From contig NZ_FOBW01000006.1 in the NCBI RefSeq assembly GCF_900109925.1, positions 183,817 to 247,816 on the forward strand: a DNA stretch of 64,000 nt, given 5' to 3'. The notes beneath the pieces were generated by a model. That model saw only the letters and a program-made list of their open reading frames with translations. It was not told the origin of the DNA and searched no databases. The stretch is from Mesobacillus persicus (GTDB lineage Bacteria; Bacillota; Bacilli; Bacillales; Cytobacillaceae). A program made the translations under genes and the position numbers. Below are positions 27,287 to 36,911 of this stretch, in pieces (the first letter of the stretch is position 1; each line of letters begins with the position of its first letter).

Positions 27287-28708
27287 TTACGAATGAATGG
27301 CTTTCCCATCTACAGCTAGAGCTGCCTCACCAATGGCTTCTGAAAGGGTCGGGTGAGGATGTATTGTTTGCCCAATTTCCCAAGGGGTAGCATCCAAAAC
27401 TTTCGCAAGGCCCGCCTCGGAAATCAAGTCCGTTACATGAGGTCCGATCATATGCACTCCAAGAAGATCGTTGGAATCTTTATCAGCAATCATCTTCACA
27501 AAACCATCCGATTCCCCAAATACAAGTGCTTTCCCAATTGCTCTAAACGAAAACTTACCGACCTTCACATTAAACCCTGCGGCGATTGCTTCGTCTTCAG
27601 TAAGCCCTATACTTGCTACTTCGGGAGAACTGTATACACATTTCGGGACAAGAGCATCGTTGATGGGAGACGGATTTCCCCCTACAATATGTTCAACTGC
27701 ACAGAGACCTTCGTGCGAAGCAACATGGGCTAATTGTAGTCCTCCAATGCAATCTCCAATTGCATAAATATGGGACTCTTTCGTTTGGTAAAACTCATTT
27801 GTCTTGATAAAACCGTTTTCAATTTGTATTTCTGTATTCTCTAAACCAATTCCCTCAGTATTTGCCTGTCTCCCAACAGAGACGAGAAGTTTTTCCGCAC
27901 GGAATTCCTTATTACTTCCATTAACTTCTGCCTGAATGACGACTTCATTCTCTTTTTCTAGCGTTTCCGGTAAAACTTTGGCACCAGTGACCAGTTTAAT
28001 GCCTCTTTTTTTCATTAACCGTTGCATTTCCCTTGAAATTTCCTTATCTTCAGTTGGGAGAATTCGGTCCGCGTATTCAATCACAGTGACCATTACTCCA
28101 AAATCAGCCATCATCGAAGCCCATTCTATTCCAATAACACCACCCCCGACGATGATAATAGAGGCTGGTAATTGTTCAAGCACTAGAGCTTCATCAGAGG
28201 TAAGAACTTGGGTTCCATCTGCTTCGAGACCAGGCAATGTTCGTGGTCTTGATCCAGTGGCAATGATTACGTTTTTAGGGATAAGCATTTCATTATCGCT
28301 TCCATTGTTCATTTCCACTGAGATTGTACCTGGCATTGGAGAAAAAATAGACGGACCAAGAATTCGACCAGTTCCTTCGAAGACATCAATTTTCCCTTGC
28401 TTCATCAGGTGCTGAACGCCTTTATGTAACTGGTCTACAATCCGTTCTTTTCTTTCTTGGACCTTTTCAAAGTTCACTGTCACTTCTCCGGTAACAACCC
28501 CAAACTCTTCACTCCGTTTGGCTGTTGCAAATACTTCCGCGCTTCGTAACAGAGCCTTGCTTGGTATACAACCTTTATGAAGACACGTCCCCCCGAGCTT
28601 TCCTTTCTCCACGACCGCTGTTTTAAATCCAAGCTGTGCAGCCCTAATTGCCGCTACATAGCCTCCAGTGCCGCCTCCTAGGATCACTAAATCATATTCT
28701 TCAGCCAT
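27287..28708 (-). CDS. lpdV: Dihydrolipoyl dehydrogenase (E3) of the branched-chain complex
   Basis: A 473-residue flavoprotein disulfide reductase. FAD-binding GGGTGGYVAA is at residues 11-20, the redox-active disulfide is C42 and C47 (GGTCLHKGCIPS), the NAD-binding IIVGGGVIGIEWA is in the middle, and the C-terminal His-Glu dyad is in HPHPTLSEAIGEAA. It reoxidises the lipoyl arm of E2 with NAD+. Placed between buk and bkdAA, the same order as the B. subtilis operon. Confidence 0.95.
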   Translation of the reverse strand: MAEEYDLVILGGGTGGYVAAIRAAQLGFKTAVVEKGKLGGTCLHKGCIPSKALLRSAEVFATAKRSEEFGVVTGEVTVNFEKVQERKERIVDQLHKGVQHLMKQGKIDVFEGTGRILGPSIFSPMPGTISVEMNNGSDNEMLIPKNVIIATGSRPRTLPGLEADGTQVLTSDEALVLEQLPASIIIVGGGVIGIEWASMMADFGVMVTVIEYADRILPTEDKEISREMQRLMKKRGIKLVTGAKVLPETLEKENEVVIQAEVNGSNKEFRAEKLLVSVGRQANTEGIGLENTEIQIENGFIKTNEFYQTKESHIYAIGDCIGGLQLAHVASHEGLCAVEHIVGGNPSPINDALVPKCVYSSPEVASIGLTEDEAIAAGFNVKVGKFSFRAIGKALVFGESDGFVKMIADKDSNDLLGVHMIGPHVTDLISEAGLAKVLDATPWEIGQTIHPHPTLSEAIGEAALAVDGKAIHS

Positions 28709-28784
28709 AATGCGTCCTCCTCATTGCTTATAAAGGTTCTTTTCTCAAACTGGGATATAAAATAGGATGATTCGCTTTTATTTA

Positions 28785-28890
28785 CAGTGCAAAAATATGC
28801 TAAAAGAGCCTGCAAACATACTAAACCGTACAAAGTTGCTTATCTTACGTCAATATCGGCTTTGAGATTTTAACATCAACCCCGTTAGAA
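28785..28890. repeat. Dispersed AT-rich repeat, copy in the buk-lpdV gap
   Basis: Shares an irregular run (CATACTAAA.CG.AC.AA...TTATCTTA...AATCGGCTTT.AGATTTT) with 62620-62725. It lies inside the bkd operon. Confidence 0.5.
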
Positions 28891-28904
28891 AACCCCTAAA
28901 AGAA

Positions 28905-29987
28905 CTAGGCAGGATAGTTCTTTCCGACCTCTTCACCTCGTAGCACACGTAAGGCTCCTTCGGCAAGTGCCTGTAATTCATTTTCTCCTGGATGGATAAT
29001 AACATCGGCAATCCAATTGACCCGTTCTGATATTTCATTAACGAAGCCCTTGCCATAAGCAAGACCGCCAGTAAGAATAATGGCATCCACTTTTCCGTAA
29101 AGAACCGCACTAGCGGATCCAATTTCTTTTGCTACCTGATAGGCCATTGCTGAATAAATGAGTTTTGCCTCTTTATTTCCTTGCTCAATCATTTCTTCTA
29201 CCTTTACCGCATCGTTTGTTCCGAGATAACCGACCAGACCTCCTTGGCCAACTAGCTTCTTCATCACCTCATCCCGGAAAAACTCACCTGAATAACATAG
29301 GGCCACAAGGTCCCCAGCAGGGACAGTCCCTGCTCTTTCTGGACTGAAGGGCCCATCCCCATTGAGTCCATTGTTTACGTCCACGACTTTTCCATTTTTA
29401 TGAACACCAACCGTAATTCCACCGCCTAGATGGGCGATAATCAGGTTTAAGTCTTTATATTTTGCTCCCAAGTCCTTGGCAACTCGTCGGGCAACTGCTT
29501 TTTGATTTAGGGCATGAAAAATACTTTTTCTTTCTATTAGACTAAATCCCGATATGCGCGCGATCTCATCAAGCTCATTCACTACGACAGGATCGACAAT
29601 ATAAGAGGGGATGTTTAGACCACTTGCGATTTCAAAAGCTAAAATTCCACCAAGGTTGGAGGCATGCTGTCCAGAATAACCTACTTTGAGATCCTCTAAC
29701 ATCTTTTCATTGACCAGGTAGGTTCCACCTTCGATTGGGCGCAGCAGGCCGCCACGTCCACAAACCGCATTTAATTTTGAGACATTAATACCTTCCGTAT
29801 CTAAAGTTTCAAGGATAGTATTCTTTCGAAATTCATATTGTTCAATAATGTTGTCAAACGTATTTATCATCTCTGTATCATGCCGGATGGTCTTCTCGAA
29901 TAGCGGGATTTCATTTGAAAAAACCCCTATTTTCGTTGATGTAGATCCCGGATTAATCGTAAGAATTCGATAGTCCATATGATGCAA
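28905..29987 (-). CDS. buk: Butyrate kinase
   Basis: A 360-residue acetokinase-family enzyme (ASKHA fold). The N-terminal phosphate loop is [16 protein letters not shown], further motifs are [13 protein letters not shown] (adenosine/phosphate binding) and ILTGGLAYG. It converts acyl phosphates (butyryl-, isobutyryl-, isovaleryl-) and ADP to the acid and ATP, working with Ptb to recover ATP from branched-chain acyl-CoA. The TTG at 29987 is chosen because GGAGG is 8 nt upstream; ATG at 29978 has a 17-nt spacing. Third gene of the operon. Confidence 0.95.
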   Translation of the reverse strand: MHHMDYRILTINPGSTSTKIGVFSNEIPLFEKTIRHDTEMINTFDNIIEQYEFRKNTILETLDTEGINVSKLNAVCGRGGLLRPIEGGTYLVNEKMLEDLKVGYSGQHASNLGGILAFEIASGLNIPSYIVDPVVVNELDEIARISGFSLIERKSIFHALNQKAVARRVAKDLGAKYKDLNLIIAHLGGGITVGVHKNGKVVDVNNGLNGDGPFSPERAGTVPAGDLVALCYSGEFFRDEVMKKLVGQGGLVGYLGTNDAVKVEEMIEQGNKEAKLIYSAMAYQVAKEIGSASAVLYGKVDAIILTGGLAYGKGFVNEISERVNWIADVIIHPGENELQALAEGALRVLRGEEVGKNYPA

Positions 29988-30048
29988 TTTCTAAACCTCC
30001 AGTTGATCTGCAGGGGTAGTACGTCAGCTTCCCCTTCTTTCTTTAGTT

Positions 30049-30110
30049 CGGTGGTTAAAGTGCTGTTTGTTTCCACTTCAATCAACTATGACCATTAAAA
30101 CAGCCTTCTT
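30049..30110. repeat. Dispersed GTTGATT hairpin repeat, degenerate copy 2
   Basis: GTGCTGTTTGTTTCC...TCAATCAACTATG...TTAAAACAGCC matches the 18.1, 46.2 and 50.5 kb copies with several changes. It lies within the bcd-buk gap of the operon. Confidence 0.4.
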
Positions 30111-30116
30111 TATAAA

Positions 30117-30150
30117 GGAAAGGTGCTGAATGACCACATTCAAACACCTT
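30117..30150 (-). terminator. Possible attenuating hairpin after bcd
   Basis: AAGGTGCTGAATG (30120-30132) pairs, with a bulge, with CATTCAAACACCTT (30137-30150), and TTCCTTTA follows on the minus strand. It is inside the operon, so it would give partial termination or processing only. Confidence 0.4.
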
Positions 30151-30159
30151 CATAATATG

Positions 30160-31254
30160 TTAGCGACGGCTTAAAATATGATGGCCGTTCTGCAGGAATT
30201 GACTACGAGAATTTCGCATTCTCTCAATACGTTCCTCAGCCATTCGATCTGCAGCTAAATATGTTGGAATTCGATCACGTTTAGCAATATCAAACACCTT
30301 TTCAATATTTGCATAAATCTGGTCTACCTTTTTAAGGGCACGTTCTTGATTATATCCATAAAGTTCATCGGCTACATTAATTACTCCACCTGCGTTGATA
30401 ACATAATCTGGAGCATAGGCGATTCCTAGTTCATGAATAATATCGCCATGTTTCGTATCTTTAAGCTGATTATTTGCTGCACCTGCAATAACCTTTGCCT
30501 TTAGTTGAGGGATTGTTTCATCATTCACTACCGCACCAAGTGCACATGGTGCATAGATATCACATTCAACCCCGTAAATCTCATCTGGATCCACAGCCTT
30601 AGCACCAAACTCTTCAACCGCTCTTTGGACGGCTTCTTTGTTGATATCAGTTACAATAAGTTGCGCACCCTCCTCATGTAAATAGCGGCAAAGGTTATAG
30701 GCCACATTGCCAACTCCTTGTACGGCAATTACTTTTCCTTCTAGTTCATCCGTGCCAAATGCTTGCTTTGCAGCAGCTTTCATTCCTCGATATACTCCGT
30801 ATGCTGTTACGGGAGAGGGATTCCCTGATGAACCAAAAGCAGGTGAAATCCCTGTAACATAGTCCGTTTCCTCATGAATTAGATCCATATCCGCAACGGT
30901 CGTACCCACATCTTCTGCAGTAATATAACGACCATTTAGCCCCTGAATATACCGGCCAAAGGCTCTGAACATTTCCTCATTCTTATCCTTCCGTGGATCA
31001 CCAATAATGACCGTTTTTCCTCCCCCAAGATTCAAACCAGCAGCGGCATTTTTATAGGTCATTCCTTTAGCCAGTCGGAGGGCATCTTCAATTGCCGCTT
31101 CCTCTGAAGAATAAGTCCACATCCGTGTTCCTCCAAGAGCAGGCCCTAGTGTTGTATCGTGAATAGCGATAATCGCCTTAAGTCCAGATTGTTTATCCTG
31201 ACAAAAAACAAGTTGTTCATAGTCATATTTTTCAAGGTAAGTAAAAATTTCCAT
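30160..31254 (-). CDS. bcd: Leucine dehydrogenase
   Basis: A 364-residue amino-acid dehydrogenase, the same length as B. subtilis Bcd. It deaminates Leu, Val and Ile to the 2-oxo acids with NAD+. It shows the substrate/catalytic region [10 protein letters not shown] and NLGGGKTVI (active-site Lys), plus a Rossmann domain with GVGNVAYNL and VTDIN. The start is the ATG at 31254 ([14 protein letters not shown]), 8 nt after GGAGG and aligned with the family; the ATG at 31260 is only 2 nt after that site. It feeds the dehydrogenase complex encoded downstream. Confidence 0.96.
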   Translation of the reverse strand: MEIFTYLEKYDYEQLVFCQDKQSGLKAIIAIHDTTLGPALGGTRMWTYSSEEAAIEDALRLAKGMTYKNAAAGLNLGGGKTVIIGDPRKDKNEEMFRAFGRYIQGLNGRYITAEDVGTTVADMDLIHEETDYVTGISPAFGSSGNPSPVTAYGVYRGMKAAAKQAFGTDELEGKVIAVQGVGNVAYNLCRYLHEEGAQLIVTDINKEAVQRAVEEFGAKAVDPDEIYGVECDIYAPCALGAVVNDETIPQLKAKVIAGAANNQLKDTKHGDIIHELGIAYAPDYVINAGGVINVADELYGYNQERALKKVDQIYANIEKVFDIAKRDRIPTYLAADRMAEERIERMRNSRSQFLQNGHHILSRR

Positions 31255-31344
31255 TTCCATTTCCTCCCCAGGTTTTACAATTGATGTGTTTATTTGGCTG
31301 TTTTCGTTTTTATAGAGTTTAAAACATTAATAAGTCAAGTCCGT

Positions 31345-31540
31345 TCCATTTCGCTCCAGACACTTGCTTTCCGCGGGGAGGAAGTCGAGCCTCCTCGGCT
31401 TCGCCTGTGGGGTCTCGACCTTTCCTCTTCATCCCGCAGGACATTGAATAACTTCCTTGAATAGGCCCACGCACGAGAAAATGTGCAGTTCATTTTCGAG
31501 GAGTCAAGTGTCTTCCGCTCCATTCCACTACTGCTATGAA
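31345..31540. repeat. GC-rich Bacillaceae dispersed repeat inside the bkd operon
   Basis: It begins CTCCAGACACTTGC TTTCCGCGGGG-like and ends CAAGTGTCTTCCGCTCC, giving terminal inverted GACACTTG/CAAGTGTC arms. Internal CTCCTCGGC, TGTGGGGTCTCGACC and CATCCCGCAGGA match the scattered repeat known from many Bacillaceae genomes. It fills most of the ptb-bcd gap and is far more GC-rich than its surroundings. A 75-codon frame over it is not a gene. Confidence 0.7.
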
Positions 31541-31580
31541 AATCTATATTGAAAAGCAACAATCCTAGGAACAGAGCTTT

Positions 31581-32486
31581 TTATTTAGGCGCAGTACAAA
31601 CGGCAAGCGCAAGGGAATACAACTTACTTTCAGCTGTGTCAGCCCTAGATGTTAAAACGATTGGAGCAGTTGCACCAGCGATTACCGCACCAACCTTTGC
31701 ATTTGCAAAGTAGATAAGTGATTTATATAAGACATTCCCTACTTCAATTGCCGGAACTAATAAAATATCTGCATTTCCTGCAACTTCACTCTTTATCCCT
31801 TTATGTTCAGCAGCCGCTTTGGAAACAGCAATATCCAATGCGAGTGGACCATCCACAATACAATTTGTAATTTGGCCACGCCTGTTCATCTCTGTTAAGG
31901 AAGCTGCATCCAAGGTAGCACTCATTGTATTATTAATTGTTTCTACTGCAGCAAGCGGGGCAACCTTAGGCATCTTTATCCCAATCGATTCAGCTATCTT
32001 AACAGCGTTCCTAATAATTTCTGCTTTTTGTTCCAACTGAGGTGCAATATTCATTGCAGCATCTGTCAACAATAGAAGATTCTCATATCCGGGAACTTCA
32101 AATACAGCAACGTGGGAAAGAATCTTCCCAGATCGCAAACCCAAATCCTTATTTAAGACAGCTTTAAGAAGAATGCTGGTTGAGAGATTACCCTTCATTA
32201 ATACACCGGCTTCTTGATCTCGGACAGCTTTTACAGCGGCGGCAGCAGCCTCTTCCTTTGTTCCTGTATCAAATATGCTAATACCTGGTTGCCCCAGTAA
32301 ATCTGGATGCTTTTCCTTTAAAATACCCTCTATTTCAATTTTGTTTCCAAACAATAGAAACTCAGCTAAACCAATTTTTAACGCAGCAGCGACGGCACCT
32401 AGGACTTCTATATCCTCTGCAGACGCTATGGCAATTTTTTGTTTGCTCAACTGGGTTGCTTTTGCAATTAGATGTTCAAAGTTCAT
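31581..32486 (-). CDS. ptb: Phosphate butyryltransferase
   Basis: A 301-residue enzyme of the phosphate acetyl/butyryl transferase family. It swaps CoA for phosphate on butyryl- and branched-chain acyl-CoAs, providing the substrate of Buk. It shows GVLMKGNLSTSILLKAVLN and LLTDAAMNIAPQLEQKAEI, both family-typical, and a C-terminal GAVIAGATAPIVLTSRAD. First gene of the seven-gene operon, directly behind the sigma-54 promoter at 32549-32565. Confidence 0.95.
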   Translation of the reverse strand: MNFEHLIAKATQLSKQKIAIASAEDIEVLGAVAAALKIGLAEFLLFGNKIEIEGILKEKHPDLLGQPGISIFDTGTKEEAAAAAVKAVRDQEAGVLMKGNLSTSILLKAVLNKDLGLRSGKILSHVAVFEVPGYENLLLLTDAAMNIAPQLEQKAEIIRNAVKIAESIGIKMPKVAPLAAVETINNTMSATLDAASLTEMNRRGQITNCIVDGPLALDIAVSKAAAEHKGIKSEVAGNADILLVPAIEVGNVLYKSLIYFANAKVGAVIAGATAPIVLTSRADTAESKLYSLALAVCTAPK

Positions 32487-32548
32487 TTAAGGTGTCTCAA
32501 CCCTTTCTGTCTATGCGCCGTATGTTTCGTTTCAGTCAAAGTTATATA

Positions 32549-32565
32549 TGCAAGTTGTATGCCAA
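32549..32565 (-). promoter_or_regulatory. Sigma-54 (SigL) -24/-12 promoter of the bkd operon
   Basis: On the minus strand, TTGGCATACAACTTGCA has GG and GC exactly 10 nt apart, the -24/-12 spacing, and fits the consensus TTGGCAC-N4-TTGCA with one change. It lies 63 nt before ptb and 45 nt downstream of the BkdR palindrome. In B. subtilis this operon is SigL- and BkdR-dependent. Confidence 0.9.
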
Positions 32566-32609
32566 CTTAATAAATACGCTAAAACTTAACAAACGCTTAC
32601 AAACCACCT

Positions 32610-32640
32610 GCAATAAATTGCATACTATGCAACTTATTGC
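32610..32640. promoter_or_regulatory. 31-bp palindrome, likely BkdR upstream activating site
   Basis: Two 15-nt arms (32610-32624, 32626-32640) around one central base, with a single mismatch; the core is TTGCATA-C-TATGCAA. It is 45 bp upstream of the -24/-12 element, and its distal end covers the bkdR stop codon (32634-32636). A related sequence precedes bkdR itself. Confidence 0.8.
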
Positions 32641-34694
32641 GTGCCACTATTTTCAATTCCTAGTTTTTCAAGTTTGTAATAGAGACTTCTTACCGAAATT
32701 CCCAAGGACTTGGCTGTTAATGTTTTATTTCCATTCATCTTTATCAGTGTATCCTTAATAATAGAAAGTTCATGCTTACTTATCTGACTAGCAAGAGTTT
32801 CCACACTCTCGGCACCAGGCAATTCTGTTTGGGAAGGTAACGATTGGGCCCCCACAAATTCAGGAAGATGCCGAGCTTGTATCTCTAGTTCGTGGTAATT
32901 CATAAATATAATTGCTCTCCCCAAGACGTTTTCAAGTTCCCGAACATTTCCTGGCCAATTATACTCCATTAATTTCTTGATTGCCGTCGTTGATACCCCG
33001 TCCACATTTCTACCATAATCTTGGTTAATTTTATGAATAAGCCTTTCACACAAAAGCGGAATATCTTCTTTCCTCATTCTTAACGGCGGTATATGAATCG
33101 GCATCCGATTTAAACGATAGTACAAATCCTCTCTAAAGCTTCCATTGGCAATCGCCTTTTCTAAATTAAGGTTTGTGGCGGCAATCACACGGACGTTAAT
33201 TGGAATCGCCTTCGTCCCCCCTACACGAACAATCTCTTTTTCTTGGAGCACGCGTAATAGCTTTGCCTGAGTATTAGCCGGGAGCTCCCCAATCTCATCT
33301 AAAAAGATACTCCCGTTGTTTGCATCCTCAAAAAACCCCCTCTTCCCTCCTCTTTTCGCCCCAGAAAAGGCTCCTTCTTCATAGCCAAATAATTCACTTT
33401 CCAGAAGAGATTCACTAATCGCTGCACAATTCACTCGCAGAAATTTATTGTATTTACGATCACTTTCATTATGTATTGCATGAGCAAATAGCTCTTTACC
33501 TGTCCCTGACTCTCCCCGTAACAAAACCGTTGCAGGAGTTTTAGCCCCAAGACGTGCTTGCTCTATGGCAATCTTCATTTCCTCTGATTGGCCAATGATA
33601 TCAACAAACGAATATTTCGCTTCAAGGGTCCTAATAATCTGTCTAGCTCTCACTAATTCTCGGTTTAGACTCTGAATCTCAGACATATCATGTATGACCC
33701 CTACACTCCCTTTTAATTTTCCATCAACAATAATAGGAGCTACATTTACGATTACTTCTTTTTTAAAAGGTCCAACCCTCATCGCTACCCCACGTACCGC
33801 CCTTCTCGTCTCTAGAACCTTCATGTGCATGCTTTCACCTTCAGAGATATCAGCTGTCGCAGGTTTGCCAATGACCTCCTCCTCTGTTAATCCAGTGATT
33901 CTGCTATAGGCACGATTAATAAGAATTCCCCTTCCATTTTCGTCTACAACGGATATCGCTTCTTCACTTGATTGAATAATCGCCTCTAACATGGTCTGAA
34001 TCTCTTTTAAGTTGGTAATTTCCCCAGCGAGTCTGACTACCTCTGTGATTTCTTTAAACACACTAAATGCACCGATAACCTGATTCTTTTCATCTATCAT
34101 CGGAATACGTGTTGCAATAATTTTGACTCCATTTTCCAATGTTAGCTCTTGATTATTTTCAATAATTCTTGATTTCATTATGAAAGGGAGACGACTCCCT
34201 GGGATGACTTCATGAATATGTTTTCCAATCACTTCTTGAGGAGAAATACCAATTATTTTTGACGCACTTCGATTAAAGAGAGTGACTTCTTCGGCCGCAT
34301 TTACAACAATCATTCCATCTCCACTCGAATTAAAGATAAGATCGTGTTTATAGGTCTCATTTTTAAGTCGATGAATTAATTCTTCCCTTTCTTCCATTAA
34401 AGATGAAATCATGTATGTAACACTACCAGGTACAACAACTGTATCTTTCCCTCTAGCCTCATTTATACTTTTAAACACTTCAATATCGCCTGTCACTTCA
34501 ATGACTAGATCAATCTTTTCTGTTAAAAATTCTCGCCAATCCGTTCCTGTCCGAATTCCAGCTTCTCTTGCCCGCTTTAACCCAGGGGCATCAGAATCAA
34601 CGTCCACCACAGCCACAATGTCTGCCGTTTGCCTCAGCATCCCGATTACGGCGTTACCACCCTTCCCTGCTCCTACTATTAATATTTTCTGCAT
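32634..34694 (-). CDS. bkdR: Sigma-54-dependent activator of branched-chain amino acid catabolism
   Basis: A 686-residue enhancer-binding protein. The N-terminal segment has a Rossmann-like [13 protein letters not shown] start and [10 protein letters not shown]. Two PAS domains follow, then the AAA+ domain (Walker A GESGTGKE, sigma-54 contact loop GAFSGA instead of the usual GAFTGA, Walker [12 protein letters not shown]), then a Fis-type helix-turn-helix at the end ([21 protein letters not shown]). The start at 34694 ([10 protein letters not shown]) has AAGGTGG 7 nt upstream. It faces its target operon and carries its binding site in the last codons. Confidence 0.92.
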   Translation of the reverse strand: MQKILIVGAGKGGNAVIGMLRQTADIVAVVDVDSDAPGLKRAREAGIRTGTDWREFLTEKIDLVIEVTGDIEVFKSINEARGKDTVVVPGSVTYMISSLMEEREELIHRLKNETYKHDLIFNSSGDGMIVVNAAEEVTLFNRSASKIIGISPQEVIGKHIHEVIPGSRLPFIMKSRIIENNQELTLENGVKIIATRIPMIDEKNQVIGAFSVFKEITEVVRLAGEITNLKEIQTMLEAIIQSSEEAISVVDENGRGILINRAYSRITGLTEEEVIGKPATADISEGESMHMKVLETRRAVRGVAMRVGPFKKEVIVNVAPIIVDGKLKGSVGVIHDMSEIQSLNRELVRARQIIRTLEAKYSFVDIIGQSEEMKIAIEQARLGAKTPATVLLRGESGTGKELFAHAIHNESDRKYNKFLRVNCAAISESLLESELFGYEEGAFSGAKRGGKRGFFEDANNGSIFLDEIGELPANTQAKLLRVLQEKEIVRVGGTKAIPINVRVIAATNLNLEKAIANGSFREDLYYRLNRMPIHIPPLRMRKEDIPLLCERLIHKINQDYGRNVDGVSTTAIKKLMEYNWPGNVRELENVLGRAIIFMNYHELEIQARHLPEFVGAQSLPSQTELPGAESVETLASQISKHELSIIKDTLIKMNGNKTLTAKSLGISVRSLYYKLEKLGIENSGTQ

Positions 34695-34735
34695 CCATGA
34701 TCCACCTTTAACTAGAAATAAATTGCACTCTTTCA

Positions 34736-34766
34736 TTTTACATAGTATGCAATATCTTGCACAAGT
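34736..34766. promoter_or_regulatory. Second BkdR-like site in the bkdR leader
   Basis: CATAGTATGCAATATCTTGCA repeats the core of the 32610-32640 palindrome (one arm well kept, the other degenerate). It lies about 43 nt before the bkdR start and so is placed for autoregulation, and also upstream of the divergent DUF2627 promoter. Confidence 0.6.
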
Positions 34767-34778
34767 TTATTTTCACCC

Positions 34779-34806
34779 TTGACAAATCTCATCAATCATT
34801 TATGAT
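34779..34806 (+). promoter_or_regulatory. Sigma-A promoter of the DUF2627 gene
   Basis: TTGACA (34779-34784), 16-nt spacer, TATGAT (34801-34806), about 40 nt before the start. Confidence 0.7.
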
Positions 34807-34845
34807 ACTTTTTGAAAGATACATTCTGAGTGAAAGGGAATGAAC

Positions 34846-35112
34846 ATGACAAGGATTATCGCTCTTATTATTTTAATTATCCCCGGCGCACTCGCAGCTT
34901 ATGGTGTGAAACTGATGCGAGACATGGTCTTTGGCATTTTGCAGCCACCCTTTCCATTTGCATGGATTCAATTTTTAATTGGACTACTACTGTTTCTAGC
35001 TGGCTTGGCGTTTATTGCTGGTTTTGTTCTTCGTCGAGACAGGAAGAGAAATAAAGTGCAGGCACGTTTTCGTGTACCGGCTGTTAAGGACCAAAAAGGC
35101 CGTGACGAATAG
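34846..35112 (+). CDS. DUF2627 family small membrane protein (YqzF-like)
   Basis: An 88-residue protein with two hydrophobic segments (about residues 4-22 and 42-62) joined by an amphipathic loop containing RDMVFGILQPPFPF, and a basic cytoplasmic tail. The layout and the PPFPFAWIQFLIG stretch match the Bacillales DUF2627 family, of unknown function. The start at 34846 gives GGG 7 nt upstream; the ATG at 34840 abuts that ribosome site. It has its own promoter and terminator. Confidence 0.8.
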   Translation: MTRIIALIILIIPGALAAYGVKLMRDMVFGILQPPFPFAWIQFLIGLLLFLAGLAFIAGFVLRRDRKRNKVQARFRVPAVKDQKGRDE

Positions 35113-35130
35113 TCACGACCTTTTTTTTAT
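35097..35130. terminator. Terminator between DUF2627 gene and yqiK
   Basis: AAAGGCCGTGAC-GAATA-GTCACGACCTTT with one mismatch, followed by eight T on the plus strand. It sits at the ends of two convergent genes. Confidence 0.8.
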
Positions 35131-35829
35131 GCCCTCTCTTACCTTGAATGCCTTTATGGGATCATCTGTAATTATTGCCGAGCAACCGGCCTTCATTAAC
35201 CTTTCCATTTCCGATTCATTATTGACTGTATACGGCCGGATAGCAATATTATGTTCTAGTGACTGTTTTATGATCTCATTAGGCGCCGCTTTAAAGTTTG
35301 GATGAAACCCTTTTGAACGTATCGATTGGGCATAAATCCATGGCATATAAAGTCCTTCCGCCAGAATAGGAGCGGTTTCTATTTCAGGGGCGAATTGATT
35401 AGCATAGACAACGCTATAATGATTAAAGGAAGATAGAATAATTCTCTTCTCAAGTTGATATTCCCTTACAAGTGAAATGACCTTATCTTCCATCCCTTTA
35501 TATGGAAACAACCCGTTCTTAAACTCAATATTACAGATCATTGAGTTTCCAGATAACCATGTAAAAACATCTTTCAAGAAAGGGATTGGCTCTTTTTGCC
35601 CTGCATCAAACTTTCTAATTTCTTTAGCGGTGTAATCTTTAACATAGCCCTTCCCATTTGTGGTTCGGTCTATTTTTTCATCATGTATTACAACTAATTC
35701 CCCATCTTTTGTCATTTGTACATCAAGCTCTAATCCCTCCGCCCCCGCTTCTGCCGTCTTGACAAATGCCTTCATGGTGTTTTCGGGGAACTTCGATGAA
35801 TAACCACGGTGAGCCAAAATAATTGTCAA
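35113..35829 (-). CDS. yqiK: Glycerophosphodiester phosphodiesterase (YqiK, cytoplasmic)
   Basis: A 238-residue GDPD-family TIM barrel. Catalytic HRGYSSKFPENT (His, Arg and Glu) is at the N-terminus, followed by ELDVQMTKDGELVVIHDE (metal-binding Glu, Asp and second catalytic His). It hydrolyses glycerophosphodiesters to glycerol-3-phosphate plus an alcohol. There is no signal peptide, so it is cytoplasmic, unlike GlpQ. It is transcribed alone downstream of spo0A. Confidence 0.9.
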   Translation of the reverse strand: MTIILAHRGYSSKFPENTMKAFVKTAEAGAEGLELDVQMTKDGELVVIHDEKIDRTTNGKGYVKDYTAKEIRKFDAGQKEPIPFLKDVFTWLSGNSMICNIEFKNGLFPYKGMEDKVISLVREYQLEKRIILSSFNHYSVVYANQFAPEIETAPILAEGLYMPWIYAQSIRSKGFHPNFKAAPNEIIKQSLEHNIAIRPYTVNNESEMERLMKAGCSAIITDDPIKAFKVREGIKKRS

Positions 35830-35849
35830 TTGACCACATCCTCACATTT

Positions 35850-35895
35850 AAAAATAAAAACACCCTTCCATTTATTGAACTCCAATAAGAGAAGG
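35850..35895 (-). terminator. Terminator downstream of spo0A
   Basis: CCTTC/GAAGG outer and TTATTG/CAATAA inner pairs, followed on the minus strand by TTTTTATTTTT. Confidence 0.75.
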
Positions 35896-35946
35896 ATGCT
35901 GTTTATTCAATATTACGCCTAAATGGGGCTTTTATACCTTACCGTC

Positions 35947-36735
35947 TCAAGAAGCCTTATGCTCTAAACGAAGCTTATCAGCCACCATTGCAATAAATTC
36001 TGAGTTGGTAGGTTTTGCTTTCGACATACTTACAGTGTAACCGAACAACGAAGAAATCGATTCAATATTCCCTCTGCTCCAGGCTACTTCAATTGCATGA
36101 CGGATTGCACATTCCACTCGACTTGCAGTAGTATTGAATTTCTTGGCAATATCAGGATACAAGACCTTTGTAATCGAACCGAGAAGTTCAATATCATTGA
36201 ACACCATTGAAATTGCCTCACGTAAGTATAAATAACCTTTAATATGAGCTGGAACACCTATCTCGTGAATGATGCTAGTAATACTAGCGTCAAGATTCTT
36301 AGGCTTTTGTTCTGAGGAGGCTTTGTAACTTGTGCCTAAAGGTTTACGCGCTAACCCCTTTGCCTTGCCACTTACTTGGCGGATATGGTTGCCCAAGTTC
36401 TCCATATCGAATGGTTTAAGGATAAAATAAGAAGCACCTAATTCTACAGCATTTTTCGTAACATCCTCCTGGCCAAATGCTGTCAACATGATAACATGTG
36501 GATTATACTTCCCTGAATCACGTAACTTCTCAAGTACAGCTAAGCCATCTAAGTGAGGCATAATGATGTCCAGTAATAGGACATCCGGTTCAGTCTCACT
36601 AAGCATCTCTAGGCAATCCTGACCATTATGAGCCACACCCACTACTTCCATATCCTCTTGTGAAGAGATATACTCTTCCAATAATCCTACTAGTTCCCGA
36701 TTATCGTCCACGACGCATACTTTAATTTTATTCAC
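35947..36735 (-). CDS. spo0A: Sporulation master response regulator Spo0A
   Basis: A 262-residue phosphorelay end-point regulator. The receiver domain (1 to about 120) has D10-D11, the phospho-accepting D56 ([12 protein letters not shown]), a conserved Thr near 85 and K107 (ILKPFD). The DNA-binding effector domain (from about 145) carries [34 protein letters not shown] (recognition helix) and the C-terminal [20 protein letters not shown]. The start is GTG, as in B. subtilis, with GAGGAGG upstream. Phosphorylated Spo0A binds 0A boxes; several lie in its own upstream region. Confidence 0.98.
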   Translation of the reverse strand: MNKIKVCVVDDNRELVGLLEEYISSQEDMEVVGVAHNGQDCLEMLSETEPDVLLLDIIMPHLDGLAVLEKLRDSGKYNPHVIMLTAFGQEDVTKNAVELGASYFILKPFDMENLGNHIRQVSGKAKGLARKPLGTSYKASSEQKPKNLDASITSIIHEIGVPAHIKGYLYLREAISMVFNDIELLGSITKVLYPDIAKKFNTTASRVECAIRHAIEVAWSRGNIESISSLFGYTVSMSKAKPTNSEFIAMVADKLRLEHKAS

Positions 36736-36802
36736 CTTTTCGGTTCCTCCTCTGTCCCATATGTTCTCTAGTCGGTCATCTCTATAACCTATTCTAAATG
36801 AC

Positions 36803-36830
36803 TAATTCGACAATGCAACAGGAAATCCTT
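36803..36830 (-). promoter_or_regulatory. Sigma-H-type promoter (Ps) of spo0A with an overlapping 0A box
   Basis: AAGGATTT, 12-nt spacer, TCGAATTA on the minus strand fits the sigma-H pattern (RAGGAWWT / RMGAATWW). TTGTCGAA, an 0A-box core, overlaps the -10. It is positioned like Ps of B. subtilis. Confidence 0.65.
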
Positions 36831-36911
36831 TTATTTTTTATTTTTTCTTAAAAACTGAAGGATTTCTATTTTATCCTTTTATTTCCTCTGCGTTTCGACT
36901 TATTTCGCAAG

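Noticed and set aside
31335..31562. 75-codon minus-strand frame between bcd and ptb
   Set aside because: It is a frame through a dispersed Bacillaceae repeat, without ribosome site or protein features.
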